Shown here in pieces: positions 18,192 through 26,298 of a stretch of DNA of 64,000 bases. Source of the stretch: Salaquimonas pukyongi (lineage in GTDB: Bacteria > Pseudomonadota > Alphaproteobacteria > Rhizobiales > Rhizobiaceae). The stretch lies in assembly GCF_001953055.1 (NCBI RefSeq), contig NZ_CP019044.1, forward strand, positions 806,001 through 870,000, read 5' to 3'. Positions within the stretch are counted from its first letter, which is position 1, and each line of letters starts with the position of its first letter. A program made the position numbers and the translations under genes. The notes under the pieces were generated by a model. That model saw only the letters and a program-made list of their open reading frames with translations, did no database searches and was not told the DNA's origin.

Positions 18192-18767
18192 TTGGACATT
18201 GATGACAACGAACCGCCGCCCGCTGGTGAGACGCCAGCACCGGGCGAGGGCGGGCAATCTGCTGCGCCATGTGGCGTGCAAGCCGCTGAGGGTGAGCCCC
18301 GTTCCGAAGAAAATTTCTCCCCCGAGCAGCGCTGGACGGCCCGCATCGCCTATGAGCATCACGGGCTTGCCACCGGCCAGATCGCCCGGCTGATCGGCAC
18401 GCAACGGGCCAAGGTGGAAGCCTGGCGCATTGCCGGGGATTGGCAGGCGCGCATGCCTGCAGAATCTGAAACGGCGACCCGGACGGTGACCGCCGAGCTT
18501 GCCCGCGAAACGATGGCCGCCATCCGCCGTGATCTGGCAGCTCTTGGCCGGGAAGCGAAGGAAGCCAACACCGCGGACATTGAAAAACGGGCACGCGCCC
18601 ATCTGGCACTGACAAAATCGGTGCGCGATCTGGAGGCAATGGTGAAGGATTTGGAACAGACCGCCGATGCCGGACGATATCCGACGGATGTTGTGGAATT
18701 CCGCAGCGAGCTTGAAAGACGCATTGCTGCAATTGCCGCACAGGCAACAGCGCCTTGCCCTGATTGA
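18192..18767 (+). CDS. GTA small terminase-like protein (g1 position)
   Basis: A protein of about 191 residues at the g1 position of GTA clusters. The acidic, proline-rich N-terminus (DDNEPPPAGE) is followed by a helix-turn-helix-like part (YEHHGLATGQIARLIGTQRAKVEAWRI) and helices, as expected for the DNA-recognising small terminase subunit. TTG 18192 with GGGGAT six bases upstream is preferred; GTG 18123 would leave a leader of only about 12 bases from the promoter. It overlaps the large terminase gene by about 100 bases. The assignment rests on position and helix-turn-helix character. Confidence 0.7.
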   Translation: MDIDDNEPPPAGETPAPGEGGQSAAPCGVQAAEGEPRSEENFSPEQRWTARIAYEHHGLATGQIARLIGTQRAKVEAWRIAGDWQARMPAESETATRTVTAELARETMAAIRRDLAALGREAKEANTADIEKRARAHLALTKSVRDLEAMVKDLEQTADAGRYPTDVVEFRSELERRIAAIAAQATAPCPD

Positions 18768-20025
18768 CAGCCTTTCGCCTGGCTGGCGCGAAATGTTTCA
18801 CCGCGACTGGCCGGTCTTTCTTCATGACCCCCAGCGCCCGCCGGAGGGGGACTGGCGCACCTGGCTGGCTCTTGGCGGTCGCGGGGCGGGCAAGACGCGC
18901 ACGGGCGCTGAATGGCTGACCGGCATCGTGCATGAAGATCCTCATTATCTGGCCGACAGCGCCGGGCGCATCGCCCTGATCGGTGAAACCTTTCAGGATG
19001 TGCGCCAGGTGATGATCGAAGGCCAGTCCGGCCTGCTTTCAGTGCAGCGAAAGGATCGCAAACCGCAATGGATGCCCTCCCGCCGCCTGTTGCAGTGGCA
19101 CAATGGCGCCGTCGCACAGGTCTTTTCGGCAAACGATCCCGACGGGCTGCGCGGCAACCAGTTCGGTTTGGCCTGGTGCGATGAACTTGCGAAGTGGCCC
19201 TATCTTGAAGCCACCTGGAACATGCTGCAGTTCTGCCTGCGGCTGGGCGCTTCGCCCCGGCAACTGGTCACCACCACGCCGCGCCCCCTGCGGCTGTTGA
19301 AGAAGCTGGTTGCCGATCCAAATACCGCGGTGACGCGGTCGGCGACGCTGGATAACCGGCACCATCTGGCCAGCAGCTTTCTGGCCTTCGTTACCGGCGA
19401 ATATGGCGGTACCCGGCTTGGCCGGCAGGAAATAGAAGGTGAAATCATCGAACAGGCGGAAGGGGCGCTATGGCGCCTCGATGCGATCGATGCGCTGCGG
19501 CTGAAGCATGCGCCGCCGCTGATGCGCATCGTCATCGCTGTCGATCCGCCGGCGTCTTCGTCGCAGACATCCGATGCTTGCGGCATCGTTGCCGCCGGAA
19601 AGGCCGCAGATGGCATTTGCTACGTGCTGGCCGATGCCACCCTTGAAAGCGCCCGCCCGGAAGAATGGGCCAATGCCGTTGCCTGCCTCTATCGCCGCCT
19701 TGATGCCGATTGCGTCGTGGCGGAGGTCAACCAGGGCGGCGAGATGGTGCGCAGCGTGCTGATGCAGGCGGACGCGTCCCTGCCGGTGCACATGGTGCGC
19801 GCCAGCCGGGGCAAGTGGCTGCGGGCCGAACCCGTTGCCATGCTCTATGCCCGCGGCAGGGTGCGCCATGCCGGCACCTTCCGGCAGCTGGAAGACCAGA
19901 TGTGTGACTTTACCGCCGACGGACTTGCCGGTGGACGCTCGCCAGACAGGCTCGATGCGCTGGTCTGGGCGCTGCACGAACTGGTGCTGAAAAACCGTGG
20001 CGAACCGAAAATCCGCGCCACCTGA
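18667..20025 (+). CDS. GTA large terminase (DNA packaging ATPase/nuclease, g2)
   Basis: A 452-residue TerL-type motor that would load host DNA into GTA heads. The ATPase domain has Walker A in LALGGRGAGKTRTGAEW and Walker B in LAWCDELAKW. The C-terminal RNase H-like nuclease starts at VIAVDPPASSSQTSDACG and ends with DRLDALVWALHEL. ATG 18667 lies inside g1; TTG 18712 (437 residues) is an alternative with less overlap. It is intact, as expected for a functional GTA. Confidence 0.93.
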   Translation: MPDDIRRMLWNSAASLKDALLQLPHRQQRLALIDSLSPGWREMFHRDWPVFLHDPQRPPEGDWRTWLALGGRGAGKTRTGAEWLTGIVHEDPHYLADSAGRIALIGETFQDVRQVMIEGQSGLLSVQRKDRKPQWMPSRRLLQWHNGAVAQVFSANDPDGLRGNQFGLAWCDELAKWPYLEATWNMLQFCLRLGASPRQLVTTTPRPLRLLKKLVADPNTAVTRSATLDNRHHLASSFLAFVTGEYGGTRLGRQEIEGEIIEQAEGALWRLDAIDALRLKHAPPLMRIVIAVDPPASSSQTSDACGIVAAGKAADGICYVLADATLESARPEEWANAVACLYRRLDADCVVAEVNQGGEMVRSVLMQADASLPVHMVRASRGKWLRAEPVAMLYARGRVRHAGTFRQLEDQMCDFTADGLAGGRSPDRLDALVWALHELVLKNRGEPKIRAT

Positions 20026-20041
20026 AAACACGGGAAATCTG

Positions 20042-21241
20042 ATGAATGCTCTGACGACCTGGCTTCGCCGGCCCGGCTGGCTGACACGCCGCCATGATGA
20101 TCCCCGGCTGGAAACCAAGCAGGCGATTAACCCGCTGATCGCGCTGCAGGGCCTTGCCGAGGCAAGCTGGGGCGAAGGCAGCTATGCCGGGCTTTCCCGC
20201 GACGGCTATCTCGCCAATCCCGTGGTGCATCGCTGCGTGCGCATGATCGCCGAGGCAGCCGGCTCCATGCCATGGCTGTTGTATGAAGCCGGGGAGGAGT
20301 TGCAGACCCATCCGCTGCTCGATCTGCTCAACCGGCCCAATCCCTGGCGTCCCGGCGCTGCGTTTTTCGACAGTCTTTATTGCGGCCTGCTGATCGCCGG
20401 CAATGCCTATGTGCAGCGCATCGATCTTGAAGGCCAGCCCCGCGAACTGCACCTGTTGCGCGCTGACCGCATCTCGCTGCTCAACGGGGAAGATGGCTGG
20501 CCGGAGACGTATGAATATGCTGTCAACGGGCGCAAGACCCGGTTTGAAGCCGGGGGCGCCAATGCGCCCTTGCTGCACCTGTCGCTATATAATCCGCTCG
20601 ATGACTTTGAGGGAACCTCGCCCCTGCGGGCAGCCCACATGGCGCTTGAAATTCACAACGCGGCAAGCCGCTGGAACAAGGCTTTGCTCGACAATTCGGC
20701 GCGCCCTTCCGGCGCGCTGGTCTATTCGGGCGCTGAAAACACCAACCTGACCGACGAACAATTCGAACGCCTGAAGGGTGAACTGGAAGATGGTTATACG
20801 GGCGCCAACAGGGCAGGGCGGCCAATGCTGCTGGAAGGCGGCCTGGACTGGAAGCCGATGGGGTTCAGCCCAAAGGACATGGATTTCATGGATGCCCGCA
20901 ACGGCGCAGCGCGAGACATAGCGCTGGCCTTTGGCGTGCCGCCCATGTTGCTCGGCATACCGGGCGATAACACCTATTCCAACTATCAGGAGGCAAACCG
21001 CGCCTTCTGGCGCCAGACCGTTCTGCCGCTGGTGCTGCGCGTTGCCGCCGCGCTGCAGAACTGGCTGGGCCCCGCCTGGGCAGAGGGTCTTCGGCTCGAT
21101 GTGGACCGCGACGCCATTGAGGCGCTTTCCGCGGACCGCGACGCCCTGTGGAAGCGGGTCAATGAAGCGCAATTCCTCAGCGACGACGAAAAACGCGAGG
21201 CCACGGGGTATGGCAGACTGGATGACGATGCCGCGCTTTGA
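20042..21241 (+). CDS. GTA/phage portal protein (HK97 family, g3)
   Basis: A 399-residue HK97-type portal, which would form the dodecameric DNA gate at one capsid vertex. Typical segments are NPVVHRCVRMIAEAAGSMPW, LLNRPNPWRPGAAFFDSLY, FGVPPMLLGIPGDNTYSNY and EANRAFWRQTVLPL. ATG 20042 follows CGGGA and lies 16 bases after the terminase stop. The end overlaps the next small gene by 14 bases. Confidence 0.93.
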   Translation: MNALTTWLRRPGWLTRRHDDPRLETKQAINPLIALQGLAEASWGEGSYAGLSRDGYLANPVVHRCVRMIAEAAGSMPWLLYEAGEELQTHPLLDLLNRPNPWRPGAAFFDSLYCGLLIAGNAYVQRIDLEGQPRELHLLRADRISLLNGEDGWPETYEYAVNGRKTRFEAGGANAPLLHLSLYNPLDDFEGTSPLRAAHMALEIHNAASRWNKALLDNSARPSGALVYSGAENTNLTDEQFERLKGELEDGYTGANRAGRPMLLEGGLDWKPMGFSPKDMDFMDARNGAARDIALAFGVPPMLLGIPGDNTYSNYQEANRAFWRQTVLPLVLRVAAALQNWLGPAWAEGLRLDVDRDAIEALSADRDALWKRVNEAQFLSDDEKREATGYGRLDDDAAL

Positions 21242-21581
21242 TGTTTCCCTATCATGGCTGCCTGCAGAACTGCCCGAACAGATATTGCTCTGGATGGCGA
21301 AGGCGACCGGCGCGGTCCTCGGATCGGCAATTTCCATTGCCTATGTGTTGCCGAGAGGCCGGCGCGAGGCAGCCGTGCGGTTTTTGACGGGCGTTTCCGT
21401 TGGCATTGTGTTCGGCCCGGTGGTCAGCACCAGCCTTGTCCGGCGGCTGGGTCTCGAAGACGGCCTTTCACGTTTTGAAGTGGCACTGATGGGTGCTGCA
21501 GGTGCCAGCCTCGCCGCCTGGTGGGCACTGGGCGCGCTACAGCGGTTTTTCGACACGCGCTTTGTGCGGCGCGGCAAATAG
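21228..21581 (+). CDS. Small membrane protein between portal and protease (DUF6107-like)
   Basis: A 117-residue protein with two or three hydrophobic stretches (about residues 22-40, 48-64 and 84-103). Its position between portal and prohead protease matches a small gene seen in rhizobial GTA clusters that I recall as the DUF6107 family. ATG codons at 21210, 21222 and 21228 are all in frame; 21228 gives the least overlap. The role is unknown; membrane attachment of assembling heads or a lysis role are guesses. Confidence 0.65.
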   Translation: MPRFDVSLSWLPAELPEQILLWMAKATGAVLGSAISIAYVLPRGRREAAVRFLTGVSVGIVFGPVVSTSLVRRLGLEDGLSRFEVALMGAAGASLAAWWALGALQRFFDTRFVRRGK

Positions 21582-21602
21582 TTCCAAATCACGGAGTTCT
21601 GC

Positions 21603-22340
21603 ATGAAACAGGATCGCCTGCTCGATCTGCGGGAGATGAAGCGTGTCCCCGCCGATATGGGAAGCGTGCGCCTTGATGGCACGTTCGAGGGCTATGCCAG
21701 CATTTTCAACGAGGTCGATCTCGGCAACGATGTGGTTGCCCCGGGTGCCTTCACCGCTTCGCTTGCGCAGCGCGGGCCTTCCGGCATCCGCATGCTCTTT
21801 CAGCACGATGCGGCTGAACCCATCGGCACCTGGGAAAAGGTTGAGGAAACACCCCAGGGTCTGAAGGTGCGTGGCCGCCTTGCCCTGGCAACCCAGAAGG
21901 GCAGGGAAGTGCACGAGTTGATGCGCGCGAGTGCCATCGACGGGCTTTCCATCGGTTTTCGTACCATCCGCGCCCGCCAGGACCGCACCACCGGCGCGCG
22001 GCGCATTCTTGAAGCCGATCTTTGGGAAATCTCCGTCGTCACCTTTCCCATGCAGGAAAGCGCCCGCGTCGATAACGTCAAACGGGTCTGGCCCGGCCTG
22101 AACCAAGACCCGGCCCTTCCCTCCATTCGGGAATTTGAGCGCTGGCTCGTGCGGGATGCCGGGCTTTCGCGCAGCGATGCCAGACGGGTGATCACCAAGG
22201 GCTATCGCAACTGCCTCAACCGGCGCGATGCGGCTGGCAGCTCACCGGGCATGCCGTCAGGCGATCTGGCAGCGCACATTCGTGCTGCCGCCTCGCTTCT
22301 GCACAACGGCGCCCGCCACACCAACCCACAAGGATGTTGA
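21603..22340 (+). CDS. GTA prohead protease (HK97 family, g4)
   Basis: A 245-residue HK97-type prohead protease. The catalytic pair is His68 in MLFQHD and Ser116 in DGLSIGF. The start GTFEGYASIFNEVDLGNDVVAPGAF is the usual family opening. It would cleave the N-terminal scaffolding part of the capsid protein during maturation. One base separates its stop from the start of the capsid gene. Confidence 0.94.
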   Translation: MKQDRLLDLREMKRVPADMGSVRLDGTFEGYASIFNEVDLGNDVVAPGAFTASLAQRGPSGIRMLFQHDAAEPIGTWEKVEETPQGLKVRGRLALATQKGREVHELMRASAIDGLSIGFRTIRARQDRTTGARRILEADLWEISVVTFPMQESARVDNVKRVWPGLNQDPALPSIREFERWLVRDAGLSRSDARRVITKGYRNCLNRRDAAGSSPGMPSGDLAAHIRAAASLLHNGARHTNPQGC

Positions 22341-22341
22341 T

Positions 22342-23703
22342 ATGAAAACCAGGAAAACAAACGGAAAACCTGCCGGTCCGGCCCGCAAAGCCGGGACCGG
22401 GATGAAAGCGGCGCCTGAAATCAAGGCCTTCTCGCGCAAGGACGAGGCGGTCGCGGCTGTGCCTGTCATTGCCGCTCAGCCGCAGGCTTCCCCCGCCCAG
22501 GACGTTGCCGAAGCCTTTGACGAATTCATGCTTGCCTTCGAAGCATTTCGTCAGGCAAACGACGAGCGGCTGGCTCAGGTCGAAAATCAGGTTGGCGCCG
22601 ATCCGCTCACCACCGAAAAGATGAACCGCATCAACACCGCGCTTGATGAGCACAAGCGGGTGATGGACCACCTGTTGCTGAAGCAGCAGCGCCCCGGTGC
22701 GCAACGCAGCGGTGCACTCACCCTTGCCGGCATCGAGCACAAAAACGCCTTCGAGGGCTATGTCCGCAAGGGCAATGAGACCGGTCTTCGCCGCTTCGAG
22801 GCAAAGGCGATGTCTTACGGCTCCGACCCCGATGGCGGATTTCTCGTGCCCGATGAAACCGCGCAGGAAATCGGCCGCCGCCTGGCAAACATCTCCCCGG
22901 TCCGCTCCGTTGCTTCCGTGCGCACGGTGTCTTCTTCCATGTACAAGAAGCCCTTCGCGGTCACTGGCCCTGCTACCGGATGGGTCGCCGAAACTGACGT
23001 TCGCGCCCAGACGGCAACGCCTTCTCTTTCCGAACTGCAGTTCCCCACCATGGAACTTTATGCCATGCCGGCGGCAACCTCGACCCTGCTGGACGATGCC
23101 GCAGTCAACATCGACGAGTGGCTGGCCCAGGAGGTGGAGATCGCCTTTGCCGAACAGGAAAGCGCAGCCTTTATCAATGGCGATGGCGTAAACAAGCCCA
23201 AGGGTCTGCTCGACAATCCCGCCGTCGATGAAGGCGCCTGGAGCTGGGGCAATCTCGGCTATGTGGCAACCGGCGCCGATGGCGATTTTGCAGCATCCGA
23301 TCCTTCCGACACGCTGGTCGATACCATCTATGCGCTGAAGGCCGGCTACCGGCAGAACGCCAACTGGATGATGAATCGCCGCACCCAGGCGGAAATCCGC
23401 AAGCTCAAGGATGCCGACGGAAACTATCTGTGGCAGCCACCGGCTGCCGTCGGGGAAAAGGCCATGCTGATGGGCTTCCCCGTGCTTGAGGCTGAAGACA
23501 TGCCGGACATTGCCAGCGACAGCCTGCCGGTTGCCTTCGGTGACTTTGCCCGTGGCTATCTGGTGGTGGACCGCGCCGGTGTCCGGGTTCTGCGCGACCC
23601 GTATTCTGCCAAGCCTTATGTCCTGTTCTACACCACCAAACGTGTCGGTGGCGGAGTCCAGGATTTCGACGCCATCAAGCTCGTCAAGTTCGGTACCGCC
23701 TAA
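22342..23703 (+). CDS. GTA major capsid protein (HK97 fold, g5)
   Basis: A 453-residue HK97-type capsid protein. The N-terminal 130 residues are a scaffold-like, partly coiled-coil delta domain (basic start, then AEAFDEFMLAFEAFRQANDE). The mature part begins near KAMSYGSDPDGGFLVPDE and includes the P-domain. ATG 22342 has AGGATG eight to eleven bases upstream. An intrinsic-terminator-like hairpin follows 58-116 bases after the stop, which would favour high capsid dosage over downstream genes. Confidence 0.95.
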   Translation: MKTRKTNGKPAGPARKAGTGMKAAPEIKAFSRKDEAVAAVPVIAAQPQASPAQDVAEAFDEFMLAFEAFRQANDERLAQVENQVGADPLTTEKMNRINTALDEHKRVMDHLLLKQQRPGAQRSGALTLAGIEHKNAFEGYVRKGNETGLRRFEAKAMSYGSDPDGGFLVPDETAQEIGRRLANISPVRSVASVRTVSSSMYKKPFAVTGPATGWVAETDVRAQTATPSLSELQFPTMELYAMPAATSTLLDDAAVNIDEWLAQEVEIAFAEQESAAFINGDGVNKPKGLLDNPAVDEGAWSWGNLGYVATGADGDFAASDPSDTLVDTIYALKAGYRQNANWMMNRRTQAEIRKLKDADGNYLWQPPAAVGEKAMLMGFPVLEAEDMPDIASDSLPVAFGDFARGYLVVDRAGVRVLRDPYSAKPYVLFYTTKRVGGGVQDFDAIKLVKFGTA

Positions 23704-23729
23704 GTCCTCCCCTCCCGGGACTTTTCACA

Positions 23730-23819
23730 GGCCGCCCCCTCCAGCGGCCCGGTACCGTTCGGCCCTGCTCCGGAACCGCCCACTGTCCCATGACAGCCGG
23801 GGCAGGGCCATTTTCTTTT
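23730..23819 (+). terminator. Double hairpin with T tract between capsid and adaptor genes
   Basis: First a small hairpin: GGCCGC (23730-23735) with GCGGCC (23744-23749). Then a long one: 13 bases at 23761-23773 pair with 23797-23809, with one G-U wobble, and inside them CTGTC (23783-23787) pairs with GACAG (23792-23796) around a CCAT loop. The tract TTTTCTTTT follows at 23811-23819. The form is that of an intrinsic terminator placed inside the GTA operon. Confidence 0.75.
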
Positions 23820-23835
23820 CTGCAGGAAGTTTTAC

Positions 23836-24405
23836 ATGGCAATCACACGCCTTTCAGCGCCGCTTGCGGCGGTTTTGACGCTTGAGGAAGTCAAACGGCA
23901 TCTGCGCATCGAGCACGATGACGACGATGCCTATCTGACGGATCTCATCGCCCAATCGACCGATCACCTTGAAAGCATTTCAGGCCTGCGGCTGATCACC
24001 CAGACCTGGCGGCAGTATCTGGATGCAATGCCCAAGGGACGCTGCCTGCGTCTTGCCGTTCAACCGGTGCAGTCGATCATGGAAATGAGGGTATATGGGG
24101 AGACGGGCAGTCCGCAGACGGTATCGCCTGTCAATCTGGAGCTTGACCGGGTGTCCAGCCCGCCGCGGCTGGTGGTGCATGAGGCAGTTCAGCCCGCAAG
24201 GGCCGTCAACGGCATCGAGATCGACATGGAAGCAGGCTTTGGTGACACACCGGCCGATATACCCGACAGCCTGCGCCGCGCATTGCTGCTGCTTGTTGGC
24301 CATGCCTATGAGTTCCGGGGCGCCGTTCCCCTGGAGCAGCAGCCGGCGTGCGAACCGCACGGCTTTCGCACCCTGATCGCACCCTTTCGGGGGATCGGGC
24401 TTTGA
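23836..24405 (+). CDS. GTA head-tail connector / adaptor (g6)
   Basis: A 189-residue protein of the gp6-like head-tail connector type. The opening LTLEEVKRHLRIEHDDDDAYLTDLIAQSTDHLESISG is the hallmark of the family. It would bind under the portal and link it to the stopper. AGGAAG before ATG 23836 gives it its own ribosome binding site after the hairpin. Its stop overlaps the next TTG start. Confidence 0.92.
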   Translation: MAITRLSAPLAAVLTLEEVKRHLRIEHDDDDAYLTDLIAQSTDHLESISGLRLITQTWRQYLDAMPKGRCLRLAVQPVQSIMEMRVYGETGSPQTVSPVNLELDRVSSPPRLVVHEAVQPARAVNGIEIDMEAGFGDTPADIPDSLRRALLLLVGHAYEFRGAVPLEQQPACEPHGFRTLIAPFRGIGL

Positions 24406-24737
24406 ACGGCCATGCCTTTCTGCAGGCGGGCAGTTTTTCCGTCCGCCTGACGCTGCAGCAGCGCCAGGAAACCGACGATGGCGCCGGGGGCTTTGCTTCG
24501 CTGTGGCAGAATCTGGACCCGGTTTGGGCCCGCATCATCCCGGTCGAGGGGATCGTTGCCCATTCCGCCGCCAATCTCGGCCATGCCATTACCCATTGGA
24601 TTTACATTCGGATGAACAATTCTGTCCGCCCCGGCATGCGGTTCGTCAAGGGTGCCCGCATCTTCGACGTCGATACCGTCCACGACCCCGACGAGACCGG
24701 GCGCTATCTCGTCTGCAAGGTGGTGGAACGTTCATGA
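24402..24737 (+). CDS. GTA head-tail stopper/closure protein (g7)
   Basis: A 111-residue head closure protein with the SPP1 gp16-like pattern: GSFSVRLTLQQRQETDDGAGGF, a WARI strand, and a C-terminal MRFVKGARIFDVDTVHDPDETGRYLVC. The TTG start at 24402 overlaps the g6 stop (TTGA) with GGGGGATCGGG upstream; no ATG fits. It overlaps the following small gene by four bases. Confidence 0.88.
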   Translation: MNGHAFLQAGSFSVRLTLQQRQETDDGAGGFASLWQNLDPVWARIIPVEGIVAHSAANLGHAITHWIYIRMNNSVRPGMRFVKGARIFDVDTVHDPDETGRYLVCKVVERS

Positions 24738-24901
24738 AACCGGCTTATCGCATCACCGGTAATGATCTGCAGGACCTGCTGAAGCGCCTTGCAAGGCAGC
24801 CTGAAACGGTTTCGCACCGCAAGCCCGGCAGCCGCAATGGCGAACGTCCGGACCGGGCAGCGCGCAGGCGTGTTCCTACCAGGCAGGGAGCCGGAAAATG
24901 A
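24734..24901 (+). CDS. Small basic protein within the GTA connector genes
   Basis: A 55-residue, strongly basic protein: MKPAYRITGNDLQDLLKRL, then an Arg/Lys/Pro-rich tail without hydrophobic helices. Its ATG overlaps the g7 stop (ATGA) and its stop overlaps the next ATG (ATGA), so it sits exactly in the translational chain. That double coupling is the main evidence that it is expressed. It may be a remnant of an HK97 gp10-like connector gene or a small assembly factor; no family is recognised. Confidence 0.6.
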   Translation: MKPAYRITGNDLQDLLKRLARQPETVSHRKPGSRNGERPDRAARRRVPTRQGAGK

Positions 24902-25305
24902 CGGCCGCGCTCGAACTCCAAATGGCTATTGTTTCGGCCCTTCGACAATCTACCGCCCTCACCGCCTTGCTGGGCGGAGCGCATATCTATGACGATGTGC
25001 CCGATGCCCGCCGTCCGCCCTACGTGGTGATCGGTCCGGTCGAAACCCTCGATTGGAGCACATCGACGGAAGCAGGCGAAGAGCATTTCATCGACGTGGC
25101 CATCTGGTCGCTGGCCAATGGCCGCAAGGCTGTGGTGTCCATGGCAGCCGAAATCAGAACCACTCTCTCATCGTTGCCGCGAACCCTTGCCGGACACGTC
25201 CTTGTCAACCTCACCCATGAATCAACCCGCAGCCAGGCCGGGTCAAACGACCGGCACTTCAGGGCGGTCGTGACCTTTCGTGCGGTGACCGAGCCTTTGA
25301 CCTGA
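24898..25305 (+). CDS. GTA tail terminator (DUF3168, g8)
   Basis: A 135-residue DUF3168 protein that would cap the tail tube at its head-proximal end. Family features are LALTALLGG-type N-terminus, HIYDDVPDARRPPYVVIGP and RSQAGSNDRHFRAVVTFRAVTE at the end. It is coupled to the small basic gene by ATGA and lies 27 bases before the tail tube gene. Confidence 0.92.
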   Translation: MTAALELQMAIVSALRQSTALTALLGGAHIYDDVPDARRPPYVVIGPVETLDWSTSTEAGEEHFIDVAIWSLANGRKAVVSMAAEIRTTLSSLPRTLAGHVLVNLTHESTRSQAGSNDRHFRAVVTFRAVTEPLT

Positions 25306-25332
25306 CCGCAATTGCACCAAGGAGCCTGAACC

Positions 25333-25743
25333 ATGACTGCTCAAAGAGGCAGAGACCTGCTGCTCAAAATCGACGATGGAACGGGAACCTTCGTCACCGT
25401 CGCCGGCCTGCGCTCCCGCCAGATCGCGCTCAATGCCGAGACGGTCGACATCACCGATTCTGAGTCTGCCGGGCGCTGGCGCGAACTGCTGTCCGGTGCA
25501 GGCCTTAAGCGGGCATCGATCAACGGCTCCGGTATTTTCAAGGATGCTGCTTCCGATGCCCTGGTGCGGGAGGTGTTTTTTGATGGCACGACACCAATCT
25601 GGCAGATCATCGTGCCGGATTTCGGAGAACTCGCCGGTCCCTTCCAGATTACCGCCCTTGAATATAGCGGGCAGCACAATGGCGAGGTTGCCTTCGAACT
25701 GGTGATGGAGTCGGCCGGCCAGATCCTGTTCGAGGCTGCATAA
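25333..25743 (+). CDS. GTA major tail tube protein (g9)
   Basis: A 136-residue tail tube protein of the TP901-1/GTA type. It begins MTAQRGRDLLLKIDDG and carries VAGLRSRQIALNAETVDITDSESAGRWRELL, typical of GTA tube proteins. Many copies would stack as hexameric rings to form the short non-contractile tail. AAGGAG lies about seven bases before the ATG. The last base is shared with the chaperone start. Confidence 0.94.
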   Translation: MTAQRGRDLLLKIDDGTGTFVTVAGLRSRQIALNAETVDITDSESAGRWRELLSGAGLKRASINGSGIFKDAASDALVREVFFDGTTPIWQIIVPDFGELAGPFQITALEYSGQHNGEVAFELVMESAGQILFEAA

Positions 25744-26090
25744 TGACCAACCGGCATCGCGGTGAAATCGTGGCGGAACTCGATGGCCGCCGCTGGACCC
25801 TGTGTCTTACGCTCGGTGCATTGGCCGAGCTTGAAACCCACTTCAAGGCCGCAAGCCTTACAGAACTGGCGCAGGCCTTTGCCGGCCGTCCGCTGTCTGC
25901 CGGTGATCTCATTGCCATTCTGGCGGCCGGCCTTCGCGGTGGCGGCCATGATCTTGCCGATGAGGACGTTGCCGAAATGCGTCACGGCGAGGGGCCAGAA
26001 GGCTTCGCCGGCATCGTTGCCGAATTGCTGCAAGCGACCTTCAGAACAGGAGCGGCGAAAGGTTCACCGGATGATGCCGGCGCAAAATGA
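25743..26090 (+). CDS. GTA tail assembly chaperone-like protein (g10)
   Basis: A 115-residue protein of the 'gene transfer agent family protein' type (RcGTA g10). It contains NRHRGEIVAELDGRRWTLCLTLGALAELE and a glycine-rich middle. It overlaps the next gene by 20 bases. In phages, tail chaperone genes here are often joined by programmed frameshifting; here the two frames have separate starts. Confidence 0.88.
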   Translation: MTNRHRGEIVAELDGRRWTLCLTLGALAELETHFKAASLTELAQAFAGRPLSAGDLIAILAAGLRGGGHDLADEDVAEMRHGEGPEGFAGIVAELLQATFRTGAAKGSPDDAGAK

Positions 26091-26298
26091 TGACTGGTGG
26101 GCGTCGGCATTCCGCTTTGCCGTGCTTCAGGCTGGCCTTGCGCCGGGCGAGTTCTGGCGCCTTAGCCTTGCGGAACTGGCAGCACTTGCCGGAACGCCAG
26201 GAGCGCCTGATCTGCCCAGCCGCAAAGCGCTGGAAGATTTGATGCAGGCCCACCCCGATTTGCCGACCGCCAACCCCAAGCGCCAGGACACGCTCTAG
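26071..26298 (+). CDS. Phage tail assembly chaperone (g10.1)
   Basis: A 75-residue protein of the rcc01693-like family. FRFAVLQAGLAPGEFWRLSLAELAALAG is the diagnostic block. It starts at ATG 26071 (or the adjacent ATG 26074) inside the end of g10 in another frame. With g10 it would help the tape measure protein and tube to assemble. Its stop TAG directly abuts the tape measure ATG. Confidence 0.85.
   Translation: MMPAQNDDWWASAFRFAVLQAGLAPGEFWRLSLAELAALAGTPGAPDLPSRKALEDLMQAHPDLPTANPKRQDTL

Noticed and set aside
25743-26298. Programmed frameshift joining the two tail chaperone genes
   Set aside because: No classical slippery heptamer seen in the overlap, and the second gene has its own ATG pair; separate translation is simpler.
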